Source of the DNA: Mycolicibacterium nivoides | GTDB taxonomy: Bacteria > Actinomycetota > Actinomycetes > Mycobacteriales > Mycobacteriaceae | Direction: 5' to 3' | DNA length: 64,000 bases | NCBI RefSeq assembly: GCF_003855255.1 | Contig: NZ_CP034072.1 | Span: 2,284,330-2,348,329 of the forward strand | In this document: positions 13,538 to 22,413 of the stretch, piece after piece | How the letters are laid out: each line of letters opens with the position of its first letter | Position numbering within the stretch: the stretch's first letter is position 1 | Program-made: the position numbers and the translations under genes | Notes under the pieces: model-generated | Database searches by the model: none | Told to the model about the DNA's origin: nothing | Seen by the model: only the letters and a program-made list of their open reading frames with translations

Positions 13538-15021
13538 TGTGCGGCGCTCCCGTTCGACGACGCGTTTTCAGCCTCTGGTGGCACCGTGGCCGCGAAGGTG
13601 ACCGGTTCGGCGCGCCCGTCGCCCCCGAGCGCGAGCACCTCGTTGAAGCCGTCGAGCAGGCACTGCGCGAACAGGGCCTCGTCGGTGATCGCCGCGCGGT
13701 CGTAGCGCGTGGTCACGGTGAAGTACCCCGATCGCGAGATCAGCACCGCCATGATCGCGACACCGGGCAGCGGGCCAATTCCGTAGTGCCGCAAGATCTT
13801 CGCTCCGGCGATGAACGTGTCGCCGGCATACATCGCGACGTTGCTGGCCTGCACGTCGGAGTTCACCACCGAGCCGGCGACCGACTCCAGGATGTTGTCC
13901 GGTAGCAGACTCAGAACCGGAGCGATGGCGCCCACGATGTCGATCGCACGTTCTTCACGCTTGGTGGTCATCTGGGCCCGAACGGCTCTGATCCGTAGCT
14001 CCGGATCGGCGATGCCGACCGGGGCGGCCAGATTGACTCCCGCGAATCGGTTGCCACCGGCCGGGTCATCCTCGGAACGCAGGTTGACCGGCACCGCCAT
14101 CGGCAAGTCCTCGATCGGGACTCCCATCGCCTCGTGGTAGAGCCGCAGCGCGCCGCACAGGCCAGCCAGGTAGGCGTCGTTGATCGAACCACCGGCGGCC
14201 TTGGCGGCACTCCGCAGGTCACCGAATGGGATGTCGATCGCCTCGGTCCGCGAGGACAAGCTGCGCCGACGCAGCAGCGGCGACCGTTCGGCCGCAGGCC
14301 GATTCACCCGGGCTCCCGACATCGCGTACTCGACGACTCCGCTGACCGCCGATACCGGGTCCCGCACCGTCCGGTTGGCGGCGCGCGCGGCCCCGCCGAT
14401 CAGGCCGAGCACACCACCGGCGATCTTGCCGGGAAGCCGCCCGAGCCCTTCCCGCATGAGATCGTTGGGCGACAGGTCCTGAGGAATGGGCAACGGCGCC
14501 ATCTGCCGAGGCTCGGGGTCGCGTTCCAAGTCGTAGATGTTGGCGAACATCTCGATGGCGCCCACCCCGTCGGTCACCGCATGACTGAGGTGCAGGATCG
14601 TGGCTGCGCGCCCGCCTTCGAGCCCTTCGACCAGCGTCGCACTCCACAGCGGGCGCGTGATGTCCATCGGTGTCTGCAGCGCGATCTCGGCCAGGTCGAA
14701 CAAGTCCCGGAGTGTGCCCGGGGAAGGCACTCTCATGCGCCGGACATGGAAGTCGAGGTTGAAGTCAGGATCGACCACCCACCGGGGCGACGCCGTCGGC
14801 AGCGTCGGCATGACGACCTTCTGCCGCAGCCGTAGGACATTGCGGGACGCGTTGTCGAACCGGGTGCGGAACCGCTCCCAATCTGGGGTGGTGTCGAGGA
14901 TTTCGAGGCCGACGATGCCCGATCGCGTCCGGGGATTCGCCTCGCCGCGATGCAGCAGCTGGTCCACTGCACCCAGTTTCTCGGGCAGTCCGGCCGCGTC
15001 CACCTCCGGCACGTCGCTCAT
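13534..15021 (-). CDS. Wax ester synthase / diacylglycerol acyltransferase (WS/DGAT family)
   Basis: WS/DGAT proteins join an acyl-CoA to diacylglycerol or to a long-chain alcohol to make storage lipid. From ATG 15021 the protein has 495 residues, the usual size (Rv2484c-like); the open frame continues further upstream but has no family sequence there. The active-site box HHxxxDG is present as SHAVTDG at residues 146-152: the second His and the DG are kept and the first His is Ser. The later block AVPVNLRSEDD and the GPLPGVAIMA segment also fit the family. It heads the glycerolipid operon with the HAD-acyltransferase and PlsB, linking acyl-glycerol synthesis to storage lipid. Confidence 0.9.
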   Translation of the reverse strand: MSDVPEVDAAGLPEKLGAVDQLLHRGEANPRTRSGIVGLEILDTTPDWERFRTRFDNASRNVLRLRQKVVMPTLPTASPRWVVDPDFNLDFHVRRMRVPSPGTLRDLFDLAEIALQTPMDITRPLWSATLVEGLEGGRAATILHLSHAVTDGVGAIEMFANIYDLERDPEPRQMAPLPIPQDLSPNDLMREGLGRLPGKIAGGVLGLIGGAARAANRTVRDPVSAVSGVVEYAMSGARVNRPAAERSPLLRRRSLSSRTEAIDIPFGDLRSAAKAAGGSINDAYLAGLCGALRLYHEAMGVPIEDLPMAVPVNLRSEDDPAGGNRFAGVNLAAPVGIADPELRIRAVRAQMTTKREERAIDIVGAIAPVLSLLPDNILESVAGSVVNSDVQASNVAMYAGDTFIAGAKILRHYGIGPLPGVAIMAVLISRSGYFTVTTRYDRAAITDEALFAQCLLDGFNEVLALGGDGRAEPVTFAATVPPEAENASSNGSAAQ

Positions 15022-15129
15022 AGCGTGGTCCCTCTCCCCTCCCCTGGCCACCAAGTGCAGCGTCCACGCTAGTCCGCCTCCGGCTCCGCGGGAGGGCTTT
15101 GCCGGTCGTCCGTCGCGCGTCACCGCCCT

Positions 15130-15587
15130 TCACGCCGAGGTACGAGTTTCGCCGATCGGCGGGAGGTGTTTGTCCGGTAGGTCGCGAAACGAGGCGGCCG
15201 CCAAAATCCGTTTCTGCTGACCGTTCTTAGTCGGCGTGATCCGGAGATTGACGGAGACGCCGTGATCGGTGGGCCGGATGTAGTAGCACTCGTCGGTGTC
15301 CGGACAGTAGATGAAGATGACGTCGATCGCGTCCTTGTCGATGGGCGTGCTGTGCGCGCCGTGGCGATCGGCCCAGGTGGACCGGAGGTTGAGTTTGACC
15401 GCTCCCGCTCGTGCCGACCGGTGTACTTCACCTGAATGCGGTGAAAGGTGCCTGCCGCGTACGCCACAAGGTCGAACGGCGCATGCTCGGTCGCGGGGAA
15501 CAGCACGTAAAAACCCTTGCCTACCAGGTCGGCATGCGCTTTGGCGACGCCGAGGTCGCCTTTGTCTTTGGTGTGATGTCGACCCAC
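15130..15587 (-). pseudogene. Frameshifted PD-(D/E)XK (group I intron endonuclease-like) nuclease gene
   Basis: From GTG 15587 the frame reads MGRHHTKDKGDLGVAKAHAD, then PATEHAPFDLVAY and FHRIQVKYT, a core resembling the PD-(D/E)XK family annotated from group I intron endonucleases (D and QVK are the catalytic positions). Just after QVKY, near 15418-15425, the sense frame is lost; moving to another frame restores protein-like sequence (AGAVKLNLRSTWADRHGAHS, then DAIDVIFIYCPDTDECYYIR, ending in RTSA and TGA at 15130-15132). An extra dinucleotide (TACACCGG where TACCGG would keep the frame) explains it. Either a true pseudogene or a sequencing error. It stands beside a tRNA-Arg and another broken gene, which favours real decay. 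Confidence 0.7.
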
Positions 15588-15687
15588 TGACCCGCTCGTT
15601 TCATCGGTCGCGGTTCGAGCAGCCCACGTGCTGCATATCCGTTTCGGCAACGACACCGACGCGGTGTAAATTGTGGTGGTCCGACTT

Positions 15688-15763
15688 GCCCCCGTGGCGC
15701 AACGGATAGCGCATCCGGTTTCTACCCGGTCGGTTGCAGGTTCGAATCCTGTCGGGGGTGCCA
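15688..15763 (+). tRNA. tRNA-Arg, anticodon TCT
   Basis: The 76-nt sequence starts GCCCCCG and folds as a cloverleaf: acceptor GCCCCCG with CGGGGGT, D-arm GCGC/GCGC, anticodon arm TCCGG-TTTCTAC-CCGGT with TCT at the centre, T-arm GCAGG-TTCGAAT-CCTGT, discriminator G and encoded CCA at 15761-15763. It decodes AGA and, by wobble, AGG. Two weak points are the T-T apposition at the top of the anticodon stem and the G-T pair at 1-72. Genes on both sides are decayed, which is common near tRNA genes used as integration sites. Confidence 0.95.
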
Positions 15764-15922
15764 TGTCTCGTTCGTTTGACGTGTGCTTCTCGTTCTTGAG
15801 CGCACCGTACCCCGCACATCCGACAACTCCATGTCGGTCGACTGCTCGCTCAATACGAGGGTGAGCCTGAATCTCACGTCGCTCGTCTGATTAACGCGCT
15901 AGCCAGCAGGCTCGTTTCGACG

Positions 15923-16310
15923 TTAGCCTCGCCGGCGTTCCCGTTCGGCGAAAGCGTCAAGCGCAGCAAGAACTTCAGATGACCGCCCCACTCGGTTGTG
16001 CGGTCCATTGGAGCTCTTGCGCCAAGAGCACAGCGCTCACAGGGCGGCGGGTCAGCAAATCGGCGACCTTCCACACCGCGGAATCGGGCCGTGCGGCGAT
16101 TACGTCGTTCCACTTTCCCGGATATCGCGCAGATCGGTGACTATTTGTCGCCCGTTGGCGATAGCCAGAACGGTAGCTTCCGGGAAGCGCTCAACGAACG
16201 GCGCTGCGTCCCCCGTCGCGGTAGCTCGTCAGCGCCGCGAAGTTTGCGCCGGTGTCGGCCAGCAGTCCGGCGGAGACCGGAAGCGTGACCTGACCGTTTA
16301 CTCGGCGCAT
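15923..16310 (-). pseudogene. Broken 3' end of a Fic-family gene (several frameshifts)
   Basis: No single frame is open, but the minus strand carries consecutive protein-like pieces in different frames: RVNGQVTLPVSAGLLADTGA, then AAPFVERFPEATVLAIANGR and QIVTDLRDIRES, then WNDVIAARPDSAVWKVADLL and TRRPVSAVLLAQELQW, and finally SSEVLAALDAFAERERRRG followed by TAA at 15923-15925. Together these match the last third of Fic/DOC-type proteins, including the winged-helix end. Likely lesions are one extra G after TACCGCGAC, a one-base shift at RES/WND and an internal deletion before the last piece. The catalytic HPFxxGN(G/K)R motif is absent because the 5' part is missing. No function is expected. 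Confidence 0.65.
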
Positions 16311-16468
16311 ATGCCCGAGAACCACTCTCCATCTGTATGACGTCGGCTGATTGTTGACACCTGTGTCGGTTGATCCTTGACACGGCGCGGGGCAGAAATT
16401 CCATCGGCGGACGATTGGCGTGCGTTAATGTCCTGTTTGTCCTGGTAAGCCGACAGTTCGGAGCTGAC

Positions 16469-16957
16469 ATGAGCACGTATCGGACGATTGTGGTCGGGAC
16501 CGACGGGTCCGACTCGTCGTTACGTGCGGTCGACCGCGCCGCCATGGTCGCCGCGCAGGAGAACGCGAAGCTCATCGTCGCGAGTGCTCATCAACCCGTG
16601 GCCGAAAAGGGCGGCTGGTCGCGACCGCCGTCGCCCGATCATGTGGTCGATACCCGTGCGGAGGACAGCCTCAAGAGCGAGGGCTACCGGATGCACGGCG
16701 CCGCCCCGGTCTACGAGATCCTCCAGGTGGCGCGCGACCGGGCCAAGGCCGCCGGCGCCTCGGACATCGTCGAGCGGGCGGTCGAAGGTGCCCCGGTCGA
16801 CGCCCTGGTGAAACTCGCCAAAGAGGTCGATGCGGATCTGATCGTCGTCGGCGACATCGGCCTGGACTCCGTCGCCGGCCGCCTGTTGGGCTCGGTGCCC
16901 GCCACCATCGCCCGCCGGGTCAAGATCGACATCCTCATCGTCCACACCGCGGTCTGA
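16469..16957 (+). CDS. Universal stress protein (UspA family)
   Basis: Single USP domain of 162 residues from ATG 16469, which has GGAG 6 nt upstream; the frame is open further left but without family sequence. It starts MSTYRTIVVGTDGSDSS and ends with the ATP-binding pattern GDIGLDSVAGRLLGSVPATI (G-x2-G-x9-G-S-V). Such proteins bind ATP in the cytoplasm and are induced in dormancy or stress; a definite reaction is not known. The next gene is convergent, so it is probably monocistronic. No DosR-type box was recognised upstream. Confidence 0.92.
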   Translation: MSTYRTIVVGTDGSDSSLRAVDRAAMVAAQENAKLIVASAHQPVAEKGGWSRPPSPDHVVDTRAEDSLKSEGYRMHGAAPVYEILQVARDRAKAAGASDIVERAVEGAPVDALVKLAKEVDADLIVVGDIGLDSVAGRLLGSVPATIARRVKIDILIVHTAV

Positions 16958-16969
16958 GACGCTCGCGGT

Positions 16970-17803
16970 CTAGGCCGACACCCAGATCAGCCTGTCGTCG
17001 TCGGCGACGACGGTGCCCGCGGTCGGGGCCGCGAAATGCGTTCCGAACAACAGTGCCTGCTCATCGACGATGCCCTGCAGCAGACGGGCGCGGGTCACCG
17101 CGGCAGCTGCCGGATCGTCATCGGGAAGGGCCTGCACCTCGGGGTGGGTGATCTGGATCGGATGGTGGATGACGTCACCGCCGATGATCGCCACCTCCCC
17201 ATCGGATTCGATCCGAACCGCGGCATGCCCCGCGGTGTGACCAGGGGTGGCCAACAGCCGGATCTCGTCGGTGATCGCGTGGTCCGAGTCGGTCAGACGC
17301 AGGACATCGTGCGCGACAAGCGGTTCGACGGTCTCGGAGGCGGCGCGGTTCGGCGCCGAGGACTGGAGCCATGACGTGTACTCGTCGGCGGTGAGCAGGT
17401 ATGTCGCGTTGGGATAGGTGGGGACCCAGGCACCGTCACGCTGGGAGGTATTGCGCCCGGCATGGTCGAGGTGAAGGTGAGTGCAGACGACGGTGGTCAC
17501 ATCGCCGGGGGTGAATCCGGCCGCGGCCAACGACTGCCCGTACTGGTCGGGATCCATGGGGATCTGATACGGCAGTTCGTGGCCCTCCCCGAAACAGCAG
17601 TCCACCACCACGAGCTCGTCACCGGATTCGATGACGAACGACTGGATCGCCACCAGCAGGTTGCCCGCGTCATCGACATAATGCGGCTGAAGCCAGCTCG
17701 GGAGCTCGGACGGAAGCCCGCGAAACAGCCGGTCAGGCCGGGTCGGCACCACCGTCTCCAGCACGGAGTGAACCGTCAACGCGCCGATCGTCCACTTCTG
17801 CAT
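16970..17803 (-). CDS. Metallo-beta-lactamase-fold hydrolase (lactonase-like)
   Basis: A 277-residue MBL-fold hydrolase with the metal motif THLHLDHAGRN near residue 110, a later metal His in ATPGHTAGHAA and an Asp in GGDVIHHP. Members with this layout (quorum-lactonase-like) open lactones or hydrolyse esters using two metal ions. It is divergent from the GntR regulator, with 82 nt between the start codons, and the palindrome CAAATCATTTG lies just upstream of its start, so the regulator probably controls it. It may act on a lactone intermediate of the neighbouring catabolic cluster; the substrate cannot be read from the sequence. Confidence 0.85.
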   Translation of the reverse strand: MQKWTIGALTVHSVLETVVPTRPDRLFRGLPSELPSWLQPHYVDDAGNLLVAIQSFVIESGDELVVVDCCFGEGHELPYQIPMDPDQYGQSLAAAGFTPGDVTTVVCTHLHLDHAGRNTSQRDGAWVPTYPNATYLLTADEYTSWLQSSAPNRAASETVEPLVAHDVLRLTDSDHAITDEIRLLATPGHTAGHAAVRIESDGEVAIIGGDVIHHPIQITHPEVQALPDDDPAAAAVTRARLLQGIVDEQALLFGTHFAAPTAGTVVADDDRLIWVSA

Positions 17804-17819
17804 GGCTCACCGTATGAGA

Positions 17820-17830
17820 CAAATCATTTG
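17820..17830. promoter_or_regulatory. Candidate GntR operator, CAAATCATTTG
   Basis: An odd-length palindrome (CAAAT-C-ATTTG) in the divergent region between the MBL hydrolase and the GntR gene. A near copy, CATATGATTTG, lies at 18713-18723 over the -10 box of the AMP-ligase promoter. The two sites flank exactly the genes expected to be controlled. Binding by the neighbouring GntR protein is inference. Confidence 0.4.
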
Positions 17831-17885
17831 GATACAAGGCTCCGCGTGGCCCCATCAACGGCACACCATCTGGCACACTCGATAC

Positions 17886-18668
17886 GTGGCGCAGCCAAAC
17901 GTCCGGTTCCAGCGACTTGCCGAACAGGTCGCCGACCAGTTGCGGCGCCGGATCCTCACCGGGGAACTGCCCGACGGCACGATCCTGCCCAAGGAAGACG
18001 AACTTCTCGTCGAGTATCCGATCAGCAAGCCGTCCCTGCGCGAGGCGATGCGCATCCTCGAGGCCGAGGGGCTGTTGACGGTACGGCGCGGCAAGCTCGG
18101 CGGCGCGGTGGTCCACCGACCAGACGCAGCAAACCTCGCATACACAATGGGGTTGGTGCTCGGCGCCGGGCAGGTCGGCCTCGCCGACGTGGGCACGGCC
18201 CTGCTGCAGGTCGAGCCGGCATGTGCCGCGCTCTGCGCCCAGCGCCCGGACCGGAAGCGCACCGTTGTACCTATTCTCCGCGAATTGCACGAAGAATCGG
18301 TCAGATCGGTTGCCGATCTGCTGCAGGCCACCTCGGCGAGCCGCCGGTATCACGAAGCGCTGGTGCGCCATTGCGGAAACGAGACGATGATCATCCTGGC
18401 GGGCGCGCTGGAGGCGCTGTGGTCAGCTCATGAGCAAAACTGGTCGGCGCAGGTGACGGACCACTCGACCGTGCCCGTCGAGGAGCGCCGAGCGGTACTG
18501 GAAGACCACCGGCAGGTGATCGACGCGATCGACATGGGTGACGCACAGCGAGCCCGCGATCTGGCCGCGGCTCATCTGATCAACGCCCAGCAGTACCCGG
18601 GAGTCGACGGGGTCGTCGATCCGACGATGGTGCGCACATGGGCGCAGTCCAGTCCCCGACGACCGTGA
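17886..18668 (+). CDS. GntR-family transcriptional regulator (FadR/FCD subfamily)
   Basis: From GTG 17886 the protein has 260 residues. The N-terminal winged helix-turn-helix is clear (AEQVADQLRRRILTGELPDG, then KPSLREAMRILEAEGLLTVR). The C-terminal part is an all-helical FCD ligand domain with RYHEALVRHCGNETM and a last helix QRARDLAAAHL; such domains bind organic acids or acyl compounds, often through a metal held by Asp/His. It stands between the divergent MBL gene and the co-directional AMP-ligase/aldolase/amidohydrolase/dehydrogenase run, so it is probably their repressor and released by a pathway intermediate. The upstream in-frame extension to 17802 has no family sequence and overlaps the promoter region. 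Confidence 0.88.
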   Translation: MAQPNVRFQRLAEQVADQLRRRILTGELPDGTILPKEDELLVEYPISKPSLREAMRILEAEGLLTVRRGKLGGAVVHRPDAANLAYTMGLVLGAGQVGLADVGTALLQVEPACAALCAQRPDRKRTVVPILRELHEESVRSVADLLQATSASRRYHEALVRHCGNETMIILAGALEALWSAHEQNWSAQVTDHSTVPVEERRAVLEDHRQVIDAIDMGDAQRARDLAAAHLINAQQYPGVDGVVDPTMVRTWAQSSPRRP

Positions 18669-18692
18669 TCACAGCCGACAACGATGTGACCG

Positions 18693-18720
18693 TTGACACA
18701 AGTTCTTATTTTCATATGAT
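18693..18720 (+). promoter_or_regulatory. Near-consensus housekeeping promoter, leaderless transcript
   Basis: TTGACA (18693-18698), 16 nt, then TATGAT (18715-18720). This is an unusually good sigma-70/SigA-type match for mycobacteria. The ATG of the AMP-ligase starts 7 nt after the -10 box, where transcription should begin, so the mRNA is probably leaderless. The candidate GntR operator 18713-18723 overlaps the -10 box. Confidence 0.65.
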
Positions 18721-18726
18721 TTGGTG

Positions 18727-20352
18727 ATGAAGGTCGGCGACGTCGCCGTTGACGTAGTAGACGCGGCCCACTATCGGTCGGCCGGGTGGTGGTCGGACCG
18801 CACGATCTCGCAGACCGTGCGCGGTCACGCACTGGCCCACCCCGACAAGCCGGCCTATGTGGACCACCCTGCCGCCACCTATACCTGGCGTGAATTCGAC
18901 GAGGCCGCAACGTCACTCGCGGCCCAGCTGGCGGGCGCCGGGGTTCACCCGGGTGACCGGGTCGCCGTGTGGCACGGCGACACCGCCGCCATTCATGTGC
19001 TGTTCGTGGCGATCGAACGATGCGGCGGCGTCGTTGTCGGGATCGGCGCCCGCGCCGGGACGCGCGAGGCCACCCAGATCTTGCGCACCACCGAGCCGCG
19101 CCTGCTGATCAGCGACGCGGCGCGGCAGGCCTCGGCGCAGGCCACCGTCGCCGGCCTCGCTCCGCAACTCGACCTCGCCGCCGTGGTCCTACGCTCCGAG
19201 CGCGATGGCCTGTCCATCGACACCCACACTCCCCCGTGTGCGCCCGACGACGCCGCGGCGGTCGGCCCCGACGACGTGTTCCTGATCAACTCGACCTCGG
19301 GGACCACCGGCCTACCCAAATGTGTTGTACACACCCAGAACCGGTGGCACTACTTCCATCAGCAGGCGGTCGCCAACGGCGCACTGAGCGCCGACGACGT
19401 CTTCCTGCCCGTCATCCCGGCCCCGTTCGGGTTCGGCATCTGGACCGCCCACACCACCCCGATCTACCTCGGCGTCACCACGGTCCTGCTCGAGCGATTC
19501 GACGCGGCGGCCGCGTGCGAGGCGATCGCCCATCACCGCGTCAGCGTGTTGTGCTGTGTCAGTACCCAATTGATGATGATCATGGCCGACCGGGCATCGC
19601 GCGAGAACGACCTGAGCTCGTTGCGCGTGGTCTTCACCGGGGGTGAGGCGCTGCCCTATCAGCGCGCCGCCGACTTCGAGGAACTCACCCGCGCCACCAT
19701 CCTGCAGTTCTACGGCTCCAACGAAACCGGCCTGCTGAGCGGGACGACGCTGCACGATTCCCGGGAGCGCAGGCTGCGCACCGCCGGAAGGCTGGTGCCG
19801 GAGATGGCGGTGCGCCTGTTCGACGGCGATGACGACGTGACCTCGACGGGCCGTGGGCAACCGGCCTGCCGCGGACCGGCCACCAGCCTGGGCTATCTCG
19901 GCGGCGTCGACCACGACAAGCTGTACACCCCGGACGGCTGGATGAGGATGGGCGACGTCTGCGAGGTCGACTCCGACGGCTACCTTTCGGTCACCGGTCG
20001 CACCTCGGACTTCATCGTGCGCGGCGGCAAGAACATCAGTGCCGGCGAGGTCGAGGATGCGGTGACGACGCATCCGGCCGTGGCCGTGGCTGCTGCGGTG
20101 GCGATGCCCGACCCTGTCTTCGGCGAGAAGGTCTGCATCTACATAGAACCCGTAGCACCTGCCAACAACCACGTCATCGATCTCCCTGGGCTCGTCGAAC
20201 ACCTCCTGGCCCAGGGCATGTCGAAGGAACTGCTCCCCGAGCGGCTCATCGTGCTCGACGAGTTGCCCCGGTCGTCAGGCGGGAAGATCGCCAAAGGGCA
20301 ACTACGCGAAGATATCCGGACGCGGTTGGGAGACGACTATGAACGTCGGTGA
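18727..20352 (+). CDS. AMP-dependent synthetase/ligase (acyl- or aryl-CoA ligase)
   Basis: ANL-superfamily enzyme of 541 residues that activates a carboxylic acid with ATP and transfers it to CoA. The P-loop STSGTTGLPKCVVHT is near residue 190; FYGSNETG, GWMRMGDVCEVDSDGYL, TGRTSDFIVRGGKNISAGEV and the terminal SSGGKIAKG (catalytic Lys) follow in order. The layout is nearest to aryl acid and medium-chain acid ligases; the substrate is not identified. ATG 18727 was chosen because it lies at the predicted transcription start. The stop overlaps the aldolase start by 14 nt, so the genes are coupled. Confidence 0.88.
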   Translation: MKVGDVAVDVVDAAHYRSAGWWSDRTISQTVRGHALAHPDKPAYVDHPAATYTWREFDEAATSLAAQLAGAGVHPGDRVAVWHGDTAAIHVLFVAIERCGGVVVGIGARAGTREATQILRTTEPRLLISDAARQASAQATVAGLAPQLDLAAVVLRSERDGLSIDTHTPPCAPDDAAAVGPDDVFLINSTSGTTGLPKCVVHTQNRWHYFHQQAVANGALSADDVFLPVIPAPFGFGIWTAHTTPIYLGVTTVLLERFDAAAACEAIAHHRVSVLCCVSTQLMMIMADRASRENDLSSLRVVFTGGEALPYQRAADFEELTRATILQFYGSNETGLLSGTTLHDSRERRLRTAGRLVPEMAVRLFDGDDDVTSTGRGQPACRGPATSLGYLGGVDHDKLYTPDGWMRMGDVCEVDSDGYLSVTGRTSDFIVRGGKNISAGEVEDAVTTHPAVAVAAAVAMPDPVFGEKVCIYIEPVAPANNHVIDLPGLVEHLLAQGMSKELLPERLIVLDELPRSSGGKIAKGQLREDIRTRLGDDYERR

Positions 20353-21112
20353 GATGCGCCAGGGCGGGTTGAAAGTTTGGTCGCCATCGGTCACCCCTCC
20401 GATCGGCGTCGACCTGTCCGAAGAACAGGCGCTCGCCGTAGCGTTCCGGCACCTGGCCGCCATCGGATTCGCCGAGAACATGGCCGGCCACATCACCTGG
20501 CAGCCTGAGGGCCGCACCGAGATGCTGGTCAATCCGTGGGGACTGTGGTGGCAGGAGCTCACCGCATCCGACATCTGCGTGGTCGACGAGAACGCCGCCG
20601 TGGTGCGCGGCCGCTGGGATGTCACCCCGGCCATCCACATCCACACCGAACTGCACCGAATGCGCGATGATGCCCGCGTCGTCATCCACAACCACCCCTA
20701 CTACGTGAGCCTCATCGCCGCGTTGGGGAAGCTGCCGGACCTGGTGCACCAGACCGGATCGCTGTTCCTCGACGACATGTGCTTCGTCGAAACCTATGAC
20801 GGCGAGGTCGATTCGGCACCGAGGGCGCGCGAGCTCGCCGAACGGATCGGCACCGCCAATCTCACCATCCTGGCCAACCACGGCGTCATCACCACCGGAG
20901 GCACCGTGGCCGAGGCCGTGTACCGGGCCGCGTCGATCGACCGGGTGTGCAAACTGGCCTACCAGGTGATGCTCACCGGCCGGGAGTCGACGGCGATGAA
21001 CCGCTCAGACATGTACGGCATGAAGGCCTCGCTCATCGAGCGGGCCGCCGACGTCTACTGGGCCGGCGCGGCCCGCATGACCATCAAGGCCGACCCCGAC
21101 GTGCTCAGCTAG
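20339..21112 (+). CDS. Class II aldolase/adducin-family protein
   Basis: A 257-residue zinc-type class II aldolase. The metal-binding His residues are visible in HIHTELHR and VIHNHPYYVS near residues 100-120, and again in LANHGVIT near residue 180. Family members cleave or form C-C bonds next to a hydroxyl group, or decarboxylate related substrates. It follows the AMP-ligase with a 14-nt overlap and precedes the amidohydrolase by 29 nt, the latter with a good AAGGAG ribosome site. The operon context suggests breakdown of a hydroxylated, possibly ring-derived acid. Exact substrate unknown. Confidence 0.85.
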   Translation: MNVGEMRQGGLKVWSPSVTPPIGVDLSEEQALAVAFRHLAAIGFAENMAGHITWQPEGRTEMLVNPWGLWWQELTASDICVVDENAAVVRGRWDVTPAIHIHTELHRMRDDARVVIHNHPYYVSLIAALGKLPDLVHQTGSLFLDDMCFVETYDGEVDSAPRARELAERIGTANLTILANHGVITTGGTVAEAVYRAASIDRVCKLAYQVMLTGRESTAMNRSDMYGMKASLIERAADVYWAGAARMTIKADPDVLS

Positions 21113-21141
21113 TTCCCGGACCCTGAAGGAGACCACGCCCC

Positions 21142-22410
21142 ATGAAGTCCATCGACGAGCTCGCCGGCAATCTCAACTTCACCACCGCGCAGCAAGGTGC
21201 CGAACGCACGGTCACATTTCTTCCCGAACCGCAACGGGCCGAACGTCTGTACACCGTGATCTCGGTCGACGATCACATCGTCGAGCCGCCCGACACATTC
21301 ACCGGCCGGGTGCCACGCAAGTTCGCCGACCGTGCCCCGAAGGTCGTCGACACCGAGAACGGCGGGCAGACCTGGATGTACGACGGGCAGTCCTTACCCA
21401 ATGTCGGCTTCAACGCCGTGGTCGGCCGGCCGGTCTCCGAATACGGTTTCGAGCCGGCGCGGTTCGACGAAATGCGCCGCGGCGCCTGGGACATTCACGA
21501 ACGCGTCAAAGACATGGATCTCAACGGCGTCTACGCGTCGCTCAACTTCCCGTCGTTCCTCCCCGGGTTCGCCGGCCAGCGACTGCAGCAGGTGACCAAA
21601 GACCGGGATCTGGCGATGGCCGCGGTGCGGGCCTGGAACGACTGGCACCTCGAAGCGTGGGCCGGGTCCTATCCCGACCGGATCATCCCGTGCCAGCTGC
21701 CGTGGCTACTCGACCCTGAAGTCGGCGCCCAGATGATCTACGAGAACGCCGAACGCGGTTTCCACGCCGTGACATTCAGCGAGAATCCCGCCATGCTCGG
21801 GCTGCCGACCATCCACTCCGGCTACTGGGAGCCGATGATGGCGGCATGTGCCGAGACGGGCACCGTTGTCAATCTGCACATCGGGTCCTCGGGCTCGGCA
21901 CCATCCACCACCGACGATGCTCCGCCGGATGTTCAGGGTGTGTTGTTCTTCGCCTACGCCATCACCGCCGCGGTCGACTGGCTCTACTCAGGTCTGCCCA
22001 GCCGCTACCCGGACCTCAAGATCTGCCTGTCCGAAGGTGGAATCGGTTGGGTGGCAGGCCTGCTCGACCGGCTCGACCACATGCTCAGCTACCACCAGAT
22101 GTACGGAACCTGGAAGGCGCTGGGCGAGAGCCTCTCCCCTGCCGAGGTGTTCACCAGGAACTTCTGGTTCTGCGCGGTCGAAGACCAGTCATCGTTCGTG
22201 CAGCACGAACGGATCGGCACCGGCAACATTCTGCTCGAAGCCGACTACCCGCATTGCGACTCCACCTGGCCGCACACCCAGGCCACCATCCACGAACAGA
22301 TCCAGGGCCTGCCCGCCGAGGTGATCCGGAAGATCACCTGGGAGAACGCATCCCGGCTCTACCAGCATCCGGTGCCACCGGCGGTGCAGAGCGATCCGAA
22401 CGCCTACTGA
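21142..22410 (+). CDS. Amidohydrolase-family protein (ACMSD/resorcylate-decarboxylase-like)
   Basis: TIM-barrel amidohydrolase of 422 residues. SVDDHIVEPP near residue 40 holds the first metal ligand; NLHIGSSGS (His on a middle strand) and LLEADYPHCDSTWPHT (Asp on the last strand) complete the pattern of amidohydrolase_2 enzymes, a group with zinc-dependent decarboxylases and hydrolases of aromatic or ring-cleavage acids. AAGGAG stands 8 nt before ATG 21142. Fourth gene of the GntR-linked operon and followed after 3 nt by the dehydrogenase. Decarboxylation of an aromatic-derived intermediate is plausible but not shown by the sequence. Confidence 0.87.
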   Translation: MKSIDELAGNLNFTTAQQGAERTVTFLPEPQRAERLYTVISVDDHIVEPPDTFTGRVPRKFADRAPKVVDTENGGQTWMYDGQSLPNVGFNAVVGRPVSEYGFEPARFDEMRRGAWDIHERVKDMDLNGVYASLNFPSFLPGFAGQRLQQVTKDRDLAMAAVRAWNDWHLEAWAGSYPDRIIPCQLPWLLDPEVGAQMIYENAERGFHAVTFSENPAMLGLPTIHSGYWEPMMAACAETGTVVNLHIGSSGSAPSTTDDAPPDVQGVLFFAYAITAAVDWLYSGLPSRYPDLKICLSEGGIGWVAGLLDRLDHMLSYHQMYGTWKALGESLSPAEVFTRNFWFCAVEDQSSFVQHERIGTGNILLEADYPHCDSTWPHTQATIHEQIQGLPAEVIRKITWENASRLYQHPVPPAVQSDPNAY

Positions 22411-22413
22411 TCC

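Noticed and set aside
15601..15819. Minus-strand frames beginning with GFEPATDRVETGCAIR-like sequence over the tRNA
   Set aside because: This is the usual artefact of translating the antisense of a tRNA-Arg gene; no ribosome site or coding signal.
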